IMG/VR virus record: IMGVR_UViG_3300021342_000297
Span: 1 to 24,396 of that record
DNA: 24,396 bases
Source: a virus
Direction: 5' to 3' (one strand)
The position numbers were made by a program, and so were the translations under genes. This document shows, one piece after another, positions 7,898-15,661 of the stretch. Every line of letters begins with the position of its first letter. Positions within the stretch are counted from its first letter, which is position 1. The notes under the pieces were generated by a model. The model did no database searches, was not told where the DNA came from, and saw only the letters and a list, made by a program, of their open reading frames with translations.

Positions 7898-10800
7898 ATG
7901 GCACACTATACAGGTCACACATTCACTTTAACAGAGTTGAATACAATCGAGCAACAGAAGAGTGCATTTCTAGACTCTTTGAATATTAAGTTGGATGCTC
8001 CCGACCTTCTAGTTAAAGACTTGGCATTAATGCTCAAGTCTCTAGAGGTAATGGAGAATTTAGAGCATCTACCAGAATATAAAGACTTTTTAATTAATGT
8101 AGCAAATCGCTCGGCTGATTTTGTCTCTCCGACGGAATTGATACCAAATGGTGGTCTTGATATTACATATGAAACATCTAATCTAGTACAGAATAGTTCA
8201 TTTGCCGTAGATGCGTTTGAGACAGAATTGCTCAAGAATAGTGGCTTTGATGTACCAGTAGATTTAGCACGACCTTGGTCGAACGGTATAGCATACCAAT
8301 TTGATGTTCTCTTTACTGAAGGTACACAGATTGTTCAAGCATATACTGACGGATTACAAGAAGCCCTTACTTGGTTCGAGACTCCTTTAAAACCAAATAC
8401 ACAATACAAATTCGCATATGACCTATCAGTAGCAGACGTTAACTGGGATTTATCCAGTGGCGCACAGAATATGGTCGATATGCTGGCTCCAGACACAGCA
8501 ACATTTTCAGAAGTTGGTGGTGGACCAGACCCAAGAGTATTCATTTGTTCGGTAGTGGAAGACCCACTTCTTATACGTCCTACTTGTAGTTATTGTACTA
8601 ACAATCCTTCAATCACTGACGAAGCGACTTGTACAGGCGTTTCAGAAACTTGGGTAGTAGATACACCACAATATTTAACGTCAATCACTGCAATGGAAGC
8701 CGCTTGTACAGGCGCAGGCTCACATTGGGATGGTGGCGCAATCAACGACCCGAATACACAAACGCACACTCTCGTACCATATCATATTGAGGCACGTGAG
8801 GGTGACACAATTATATTTAATAACCCTATAACTTCTATATTAGTACACAATGCAGTTTCAGATGACAATATTTCTTTTGCTTCACCTGACTTAGAGCCAG
8901 GAGAAGATTGGAGTTGGGTTGTAGACGGATATCACGACTTATATTTTCACTGTACATTCCACCCTCTTGAAGAAGGGCGAATGACAACGACCACAAATCA
9001 CAGATTTGTTTATTCTATTGACCACGGTTTAAATCCTGGTGATACAATTAAAGTTCCGATTAACTACGGCGCAAATGTTGCCCTACCATCGCTAAGTAAC
9101 TCATACAAAATTAACTTGACGATGCCTCAGCCTTGTACTTCATTAGGTGGAGCGGGTAACCAAAACGTAGTAGAATCACTTTACCACGACTTGAGTCTTA
9201 CAGACTTAGTAGCATTCCAGTCTGGTCCAGTTGAAACTAATCCAAATGCGACAGTCCCAGTTGATGTTATTTTCCAAGGCGGAGATGACCCACAAACGGT
9301 TGACGCAACAGCGGACGTTTCAGTTGTCGGTGGTGTTGTAACTGCACTAACACTATTAACTGGTGGTTCTGGATATCGAGGAATTCCAACGATGTACATT
9401 ACTGGCGGTGATGGCGCAGGTGCTGTCGGTGAAGTAACATTTGATGGTTCACTTGAAACAATTACACTCACAGATATTGGTGCCGGATATACTTCTGCAC
9501 CTACTATAGAAATTTCAGTGCCAGCAACTCCTCTTATTGGAGATGGTGGAACAGCGGTTCGAGCCGAAGCAACCTGTACTATCACTGGCGGTGGAGCAAT
9601 CGATGTAATAACGATAACAGTGGCTGGTTCTGAATATACAGGCCCGCCCGTAATCTCTTTCATAGGTGGTGGGGCAACCGTTCAAGCAATTGCAGAGGGT
9701 GAAATTACAGGTTCTATAACTGCACTAACACTACTGCAAGGTGGTACTGGTTATGGTTCTGGTGACGGGTCAGTCGGCTTAGGCGAAAGACAATGGGAAG
9801 AATATATTATCACCGCAGTTCAAAAAGGTGATGCACGAGTAGACGTATTCTTTGATGACGTTAATGTTATCGGACATATTCATACTGGAGAATTGACAAC
9901 GGCAGAATATGCCACAATTCAGACAGGTGCAAACGTAATTTCAATGTCTTCCACGGACGGTGACGGTTCGGGTGAAAACTCACCTCACGCTCACTCTGTT
10001 ACATTCAATTGGGACCCAGCCCTAAACGCTGGTGCTGGTGGACTGTATGTTGTAGGTATGACAGGTTCACATACTCACGGTATGGAGAACTACTACGATA
10101 TATCTGGTGGAACAAATATTGAATTAACAAACTTCGGACATTATCATCAAATCTTAATTGACTTGGCTGATGAAGCAACGCTTAAAGCAAGTCCTCTTAC
10201 TGGAGTCACACAAGACCAAGACGGAACTTGGAGTGCTACGGGTGGTGCCACATTAATCAGAACTTCTGACTACGGCACTTCAGACCCACAGCATTTCCAT
10301 ACGCTTGAATTAGGTTGTCTTACTCCTGCAGATGATATCTATTTAATTATATCAATTGACCAACATATTCACGATTTTGATAGAGTCTGGTATCCAGGTT
10401 CAAGTCAATTCACAATCGGTCAATACGACTTTTCAATGGGTGGAGATGATAATAATCCTACATCTATTGCAGACCCATTCACAAATATAGTAGGGTATGT
10501 GAAGAAAGAACGTGGAATCGAATGTGATTCTCACGGTCTGGAAGCAGGTCAGAAAATACATTATCAAAATGTTTACAACGGTATCCATCACGGAAATACG
10601 AACTACTTTGTAGATTTCATAGTCGATTGGGACCACTTTGTACTGACAGAAACAGTTATTTATCCTTTAGCGAATGCTCCTGGAACTACACCAACAACAT
10701 TCAATGTTGAAGAAGCATACACAGTTGTTGCAGATATGGCATCGTATAGATTTGAAGTCGAAAGAGACATAACAAATCACTTCGGTGACCCAGGTGCTGG

Positions 10801-13800
10801 AACTGGAGTAGAGATGCTCTGGTCACGACCACGTACTGTCAAATCAGTCAATCACGGATTAAGTGTTGCTGATATTGTTCAGTTACCTTCAGGCCCACAA
10901 CCGTATATGCCATCAGAATTACCTGGTGAAATGAGAAACCATACAGTTGTCGCACTCGGAGATGGTTACGGACCAACTGATAACTTACATATTACAGTAG
11001 ATACACAAACATCATTAACATTCCCAGACCCGAATACAACCACAGTAGAAGGCGCACAAGACTCGCCTTGGTACTGGACTTGGTGGGACCAGAGTGATAT
11101 ATCTTACTTCCCTTATCAAAGAGATGAAGCAGAAGCAGAATCATTTGGTGGTAACCAAGGTATAGTTGGTGGATTCGACTTATTCAGAGGTGGTACTTAC
11201 GAATTTTTAAATAACGCTTGGAACCCATCAGGGCATATCACAATGCCTGACCCATTCACGGGTGCACCTACATCAATGTATATGCACGCCGCTGGTATTA
11301 AAGCAATACCCGGAGCAGGTTGGGATAACTTAGTTCAAGCAGGTATGACAAGAGGTATAGGCGAAGTCGGAGAAGGCTATCACTGTATCTCTAAAAATGC
11401 AAATCACGGATTAACAATTAATTCAGGTGACTATAATGATTTTGTCAATACAGATGAAGACCCCGGAACTTGGATAGCAGACGAGCCATTCCCAGTTTGT
11501 ATGTCTCTCCCTGGTTGGTGCGAAGCAATTGACGTAGATGGTTGGTACTACAACGGTATCGATGACTGGGCAACTTGTGAAGCATTAAATCCAGGTTTTG
11601 ATGACGTTGGACTCCCACAATGGAGAATGTCACAATGGATTGGTAACTTCTCTAAAAACTTTATTTGGAGAATCCCAGAAGATTTCGGCCTAACAGGCGC
11701 TGATGGCGTATCTGGTTTCGGCCCATTTGTTCCACCAGGAGCAGTCAACGGCTACTATGCGGTTGAAGCAGACGGTGGACTTTACAAATTTGACAAAGAA
11801 GGTATGATTGAAGGTACTAACCGAACAATCAACTTATATCGTGGTGGTACATATCGATTCAGAGTTAATGCCGCAGGACATCCGTTCTACGTAACGACTG
11901 ACGATGGTTCTCACTTTACTCCGGGTGCTTACTTCGGTGAGTATCTATTAGGTGTAACGGGAACAAGGGCAGAAGAAGGCCCTGGTGACCAGACATATAC
12001 AGGTTCTTCTAACTTCGGTGCTGATGCCACAGGGGCATTAAAATACGAAATATGCGAATTCACTGTTCCTTCAGTGGCGCCAGATACATTGTATTATCAA
12101 TGTGCGTGGGACGCCTCAATGATTGGAACATTAAATATTATTGACCTACCGACAGTTAATGCTGGCGAAGATATACACGTTTATTATCATCACGGTCAAG
12201 ATAATATGTACACTCCGCTACACATCTTAGATAAGATTGTTGTAGATAACGGAACAGGTCCTGATTACTTTCAAGTACAGCCAGAACCTGAATACGCATT
12301 CCCAGTAGCAGGAACTTCAAACCACACATTACAACTTGGTAATCTAGTAACAGCAACTGGACCAGGTGCTATACCAAAAATTCAAGCAATGAATATCGAA
12401 CTTGGAACGGTACAATATATCGACCCACTTTCGATGATTGTGGGTGTTGGTTCAGAGCAATTCCTTGTTACAAATAACTTTACTGGTAACGCTGTAGTTT
12501 ACTTGAGTGTAGATATTGGCTATAGGTCAGATATTGCTCTAGACAACGTAACTTTCAAAGAAGTTGTTTGGACAGAGACAGGGTCCTGGCAGGTTCAAGG
12601 TGGCACAGCATATACAAGTGATACTACTGCTGGTCATATTGAGCAACTTGTTACTGGCACAGTTCTTGACGGAATTACTTATGAAATTCAATACGATATC
12701 ATAGAAGATTTCAAAGATGACTTTGGTGCACCAAACGGAACAATTAAAGCATCTATCATAGGTGACACAGTTGTTGAGGGTACTGCTAACACGGTAATCG
12801 GACATTATTCTGAAACAGTGGTAGCACCATTAAACTCTACAGTATTCAGACTGACAAGTACGGGAATGGGCAAGATTGACAATGTGTCAATCAGAGAACG
12901 AGTAACTGGTCAGAATGCTTGGTATATGGGTGAAGGTTGGAGTTCAGTGGGTGGTAAAGCATACATTGATGGTTCTATCTCATCCGCATCACAGATTAAT
13001 CAGACTGTTGGCTTTGAGGCAGGGAAACTATACGAAGTTAAATACAACTTATCAGACCTTGACCCAGAAGATAATGGAATGACTGGACGATTAAGAGTCG
13101 GACTTGGTAATAATGTAGACCATCTTATTGCAAACTGGAACTTTGATATTACTGACCCAGTGCTAGTTAACTGGACAACGAGTGGTGTTGATGTACAAAT
13201 CAATAATGAAAAACTAGAATTTAGTTCTTCAGTAAATGGTACTGCAACATATACAGTTCCGAATGCTCTTGTTAAGAATCGTCATTACGAAGTGACTCTA
13301 GCCACACAACTACAGACACACGACATTTTACATTTTCAAGTTGGACCAGGGCCTACGGGTTCTCACTCACATACTTTCCAAATCACTCAGGCTGATGCCG
13401 ATTGGTTACAGGAAGATGACACTCGCACAATGGCTTTCGCACAGACTGATGCGTATCACGCCGAGACTTATACTCACGTATTTACTCTTGGTTGGTCTGC
13501 AGGTGGTGGTTGGACTCTAATCAGTCAAACTATTCCAGAAGGACACGAAGATATAACACATACAGGCACAACTGTTAATACTCCGACTATTGAAATTCTT
13601 ATGGACGGTGTTGTTAAAGCAACAATCACAGAAAGTGGAATTCAGCATTTCGATATGTTAGGTGAATCCGTCACTGACGTAGTAGTTAGAATGAATGGTA
13701 CTGGTTACATTGACCACATTAAATTATTTGAAGAAGAGATTCCGACACTAGATTATGATTCTACTGGCCTTGTTCATCAAGGTGAAGTAGTCCATCACGT

Positions 13801-15589
13801 AAGAGCGGGCTCTCACGATTCTCTCATTCACTTTGTTGCGGATGTTGATAATAATCGTGCAGAAGAGAATCCTCCATATTACTCTCAAACTGGTTTTGAA
13901 GGAGCCATCGATGATGTTTCCGTAAGAGAAATCGAAGAGAAATGGACATTTGCTCCTGAACAAGGTGGAGCCGCGTATGTTGACCAAATAACTCAACAAA
14001 TCTATACATCTGGAGTTGGTTCTTCAGCAAGAGGTATTGCCCATATCAATTTTGAAATAACTGACGAAATGAATTATAAAGTGGCTTTCAGTGTAGACAG
14101 ACCTACTGACTCTATAGTTAAAGTTGGTCCTACACCAGATTCAAATAGTTACGGAGAGATGGTAATAAATGCGAATGATACGCTTAGTGAAAAAGACTTC
14201 ATATTTGTTGCACCTGTAACGGGAGTTGCATACTTAACGATTGCGACTACAGGCAACGGGTTCACTTACTGGGATAATATTTCAGTCAAGACTGTTCCGA
14301 ATCTTTCTTCTGACGAGTATCTACTCTTAGCACGTTCAATGAATGTGTTCGGAGTTCCAATCGGTGGAGAATCTAGATGGAATGCAACTCATCTCGATAT
14401 GGAAAGTGCAGATTATACTGGACAACCAACAGCAGGAATGCGTAACATAGAATCATTCGGTGAATCTATCATTGAAGATTACTATGATGTTAACAAGCGT
14501 TCTAACGAAATCTTGAATCCGCCTGTAATGATTTCTGGTTTAGATATTGAAACTGGTGCAAGAGGCGTTCTAGCAATCAGCCCATCGTGTTCTAATCCAG
14601 CATTTACTGATATAGTATCCTGTCATACTGCTAACGGAGTTTGGACTGACACTGTACCCGCATCTTGCTCAAACGGAATTTATCTAGATGAACCAACTTG
14701 TGTAGAACCTTGGGGAACTTGGACTGCAGGAACTTGTTCGGCTACAAGTATAACCGATGAAGGAGAATGTTTAGCGGAAGGAATTTGTTCTGACCCATCA
14801 TTCAATAATAATGAAACACAATGTCTTGCCGCAGGTACTTGTTCTGTCGGAACTTACTATGACCAAGTATCTTGTGAAAACAATGCAGGAACTTGGACAA
14901 ATGCAGGAAATACTTGGACAAGTGCAAATAATACTTGGACACCAGGCAGTTGTACAGACGTATCATATACTACTGAACAAACTTGTATTGCACCGAGAGG
15001 AACTTGGACTGAAGAAGTGTTCGAGAGTTGTTCAGATGGAATACAATTAACTCAAGTTCTTTGTGAAGCAGACAGAGGAGTTTGGGACCCGACAGTTGTA
15101 AGTGCAATACCGGGACATACAATAATCTTAAATGGTGATGGTATTGACCCACTGTGGACTATAACAGTAGGCGGAGTTGTTCAAGAAACTGGCGCTCTAA
15201 ATCTACCGACACAGGTCAACTTTACATTGGCTGACAGTACTCCACTTGGAGCACAAGAACTAATAATCACTAATACTGACGGTGACACAGCAACAATGGC
15301 CACCACATTTATGGTAACCGACCACTTGAGAATTATAACGGTTACAGATGAAGGTTCTGGAATATTTTCAATAACTGGAGCCAACTTCTGGCCAAGTCCA
15401 AATACAGCAATAACGCTAGAAGTAACTGGAATACCTGGGGTAACAGCAGGCGCTTATACTCCTACATTCATTGATGCCAATAACATCTCTTTTGATGCTA
15501 CTGGTCAGGCGAGTGGTACATATGACGTAATACTCACCCATACAGACGGCCAATCGTTCAGAGAAGTTAGTTGCATAACGATTCCGTAA
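7898..15589 (+). CDS. Giant mosaic tail fibre / adhesin
   Basis: This 2563-aa protein is probably a long tail-fibre subunit. Recognised regions in order: helical head (about 1-60); a beta region with 'N.SF' jelly-roll starts (about 65-190); Cys/Trp motif (about 229-285); cupredoxin-like domain (about 287-365) with H317, C352, H355 and M362; GxGY-type beta repeats (about 460-640); HxH modules (about 655-830); a second cupredoxin-like domain (about 1300-1415) with H1328, C1402 and M1408 but Asp in place of the second His; four or five jelly-roll, CBM-like modules (about 1557-2130), each ending in a 'DNVSIRE'-type strand; a further HxH module inside one of them (about 1820-1890); a C-x10-C-x6-W array (about 2231-2396); and two Ig/TIG-like domains at the C-terminus (about 2399-2563). 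It likely binds host surface sugars or proteins. AGGA (7885-7890 region) precedes the ATG. Domain calls are by motif, not search. Confidence 0.85.
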   Translation: MAHYTGHTFTLTELNTIEQQKSAFLDSLNIKLDAPDLLVKDLALMLKSLEVMENLEHLPEYKDFLINVANRSADFVSPTELIPNGGLDITYETSNLVQNSSFAVDAFETELLKNSGFDVPVDLARPWSNGIAYQFDVLFTEGTQIVQAYTDGLQEALTWFETPLKPNTQYKFAYDLSVADVNWDLSSGAQNMVDMLAPDTATFSEVGGGPDPRVFICSVVEDPLLIRPTCSYCTNNPSITDEATCTGVSETWVVDTPQYLTSITAMEAACTGAGSHWDGGAINDPNTQTHTLVPYHIEAREGDTIIFNNPITSILVHNAVSDDNISFASPDLEPGEDWSWVVDGYHDLYFHCTFHPLEEGRMTTTTNHRFVYSIDHGLNPGDTIKVPINYGANVALPSLSNSYKINLTMPQPCTSLGGAGNQNVVESLYHDLSLTDLVAFQSGPVETNPNATVPVDVIFQGGDDPQTVDATADVSVVGGVVTALTLLTGGSGYRGIPTMYITGGDGAGAVGEVTFDGSLETITLTDIGAGYTSAPTIEISVPATPLIGDGGTAVRAEATCTITGGGAIDVITITVAGSEYTGPPVISFIGGGATVQAIAEGEITGSITALTLLQGGTGYGSGDGSVGLGERQWEEYIITAVQKGDARVDVFFDDVNVIGHIHTGELTTAEYATIQTGANVISMSSTDGDGSGENSPHAHSVTFNWDPALNAGAGGLYVVGMTGSHTHGMENYYDISGGTNIELTNFGHYHQILIDLADEATLKASPLTGVTQDQDGTWSATGGATLIRTSDYGTSDPQHFHTLELGCLTPADDIYLIISIDQHIHDFDRVWYPGSSQFTIGQYDFSMGGDDNNPTSIADPFTNIVGYVKKERGIECDSHGLEAGQKIHYQNVYNGIHHGNTNYFVDFIVDWDHFVLTETVIYPLANAPGTTPTTFNVEEAYTVVADMASYRFEVERDITNHFGDPGAGTGVEMLWSRPRTVKSVNHGLSVADIVQLPSGPQPYMPSELPGEMRNHTVVALGDGYGPTDNLHITVDTQTSLTFPDPNTTTVEGAQDSPWYWTWWDQSDISYFPYQRDEAEAESFGGNQGIVGGFDLFRGGTYEFLNNAWNPSGHITMPDPFTGAPTSMYMHAAGIKAIPGAGWDNLVQAGMTRGIGEVGEGYHCISKNANHGLTINSGDYNDFVNTDEDPGTWIADEPFPVCMSLPGWCEAIDVDGWYYNGIDDWATCEALNPGFDDVGLPQWRMSQWIGNFSKNFIWRIPEDFGLTGADGVSGFGPFVPPGAVNGYYAVEADGGLYKFDKEGMIEGTNRTINLYRGGTYRFRVNAAGHPFYVTTDDGSHFTPGAYFGEYLLGVTGTRAEEGPGDQTYTGSSNFGADATGALKYEICEFTVPSVAPDTLYYQCAWDASMIGTLNIIDLPTVNAGEDIHVYYHHGQDNMYTPLHILDKIVVDNGTGPDYFQVQPEPEYAFPVAGTSNHTLQLGNLVTATGPGAIPKIQAMNIELGTVQYIDPLSMIVGVGSEQFLVTNNFTGNAVVYLSVDIGYRSDIALDNVTFKEVVWTETGSWQVQGGTAYTSDTTAGHIEQLVTGTVLDGITYEIQYDIIEDFKDDFGAPNGTIKASIIGDTVVEGTANTVIGHYSETVVAPLNSTVFRLTSTGMGKIDNVSIRERVTGQNAWYMGEGWSSVGGKAYIDGSISSASQINQTVGFEAGKLYEVKYNLSDLDPEDNGMTGRLRVGLGNNVDHLIANWNFDITDPVLVNWTTSGVDVQINNEKLEFSSSVNGTATYTVPNALVKNRHYEVTLATQLQTHDILHFQVGPGPTGSHSHTFQITQADADWLQEDDTRTMAFAQTDAYHAETYTHVFTLGWSAGGGWTLISQTIPEGHEDITHTGTTVNTPTIEILMDGVVKATITESGIQHFDMLGESVTDVVVRMNGTGYIDHIKLFEEEIPTLDYDSTGLVHQGEVVHHVRAGSHDSLIHFVADVDNNRAEENPPYYSQTGFEGAIDDVSVREIEEKWTFAPEQGGAAYVDQITQQIYTSGVGSSARGIAHINFEITDEMNYKVAFSVDRPTDSIVKVGPTPDSNSYGEMVINANDTLSEKDFIFVAPVTGVAYLTIATTGNGFTYWDNISVKTVPNLSSDEYLLLARSMNVFGVPIGGESRWNATHLDMESADYTGQPTAGMRNIESFGESIIEDYYDVNKRSNEILNPPVMISGLDIETGARGVLAISPSCSNPAFTDIVSCHTANGVWTDTVPASCSNGIYLDEPTCVEPWGTWTAGTCSATSITDEGECLAEGICSDPSFNNNETQCLAAGTCSVGTYYDQVSCENNAGTWTNAGNTWTSANNTWTPGSCTDVSYTTEQTCIAPRGTWTEEVFESCSDGIQLTQVLCEADRGVWDPTVVSAIPGHTIILNGDGIDPLWTITVGGVVQETGALNLPTQVNFTLADSTPLGAQELIITNTDGDTATMATTFMVTDHLRIITVTDEGSGIFSITGANFWPSPNTAITLEVTGIPGVTAGAYTPTFIDANNISFDATGQASGTYDVILTHTDGQSFREVSCITIP
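14588..15085 (+). repeat. Array of C-x10-C-x6-W repeats within the giant fibre
   Basis: This coding array contains at least five units with the exact spacing C-x10-C-x6-W (for example CSNPAFTDIVSC...GVW, CSVGTYYDQVSC...GTW, CTDVSYTTEQTC...GTW, CSDGIQLTQVLC...GVW) plus shorter variants ending in GIC or GTC. The even Cys number per unit suggests disulphide or metal pairing. It sits between the jelly-roll modules and the C-terminal TIG-like domains. Confidence 0.8.
14882..14944 (+). repeat. Three tandem 21-base units encoding a 7-residue repeat
   Basis: Three consecutive in-frame 21-base units encode NAGTWTN, AGNTWTS and ANNTWTP. They expand the Trp end of one Cys/Trp unit. The close DNA similarity suggests recent slippage or unequal recombination within the array. 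Confidence 0.75.
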
Positions 15590-15603
15590 AAAAACGATAT
15601 GCT

Positions 15604-15626
15604 TATAAATAGTTTTATTATAAATA
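15604..15626 (+). promoter_or_regulatory. Two tandem late promoter motifs
   Basis: Exact TATAAATA occurs at 15604-15611 and again at 15619-15626, 15 bases apart, in the 72-base gap before the 1192-aa fibre gene. Both are correctly oriented and lie 58 and 43 bases upstream of its ATG, ahead of a TTGGAGA ribosome binding site. Tandem late promoters would favour high expression of the downstream fibre. Confidence 0.75.
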
Positions 15627-15661
15627 TATCAGAAGAATACAATTTTTGGAGATAAAATACA

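Noticed and set aside
9181-9663. 160-codon Pro/Ser/Val-rich open frame on the minus strand
   Set aside because: It mirrors the GxGY repeats of the giant fibre; its repetitive composition is a by-product of those repeats.
14811-15050. 79-codon + strand frame overlapping the Cys/Trp array
   Set aside because: It is an out-of-frame shadow produced by the repeats in the fibre gene.
14588-15085. CRISPR-like array
   Set aside because: The repeats are in-frame coding units with conserved Cys/Trp and no regular spacers.
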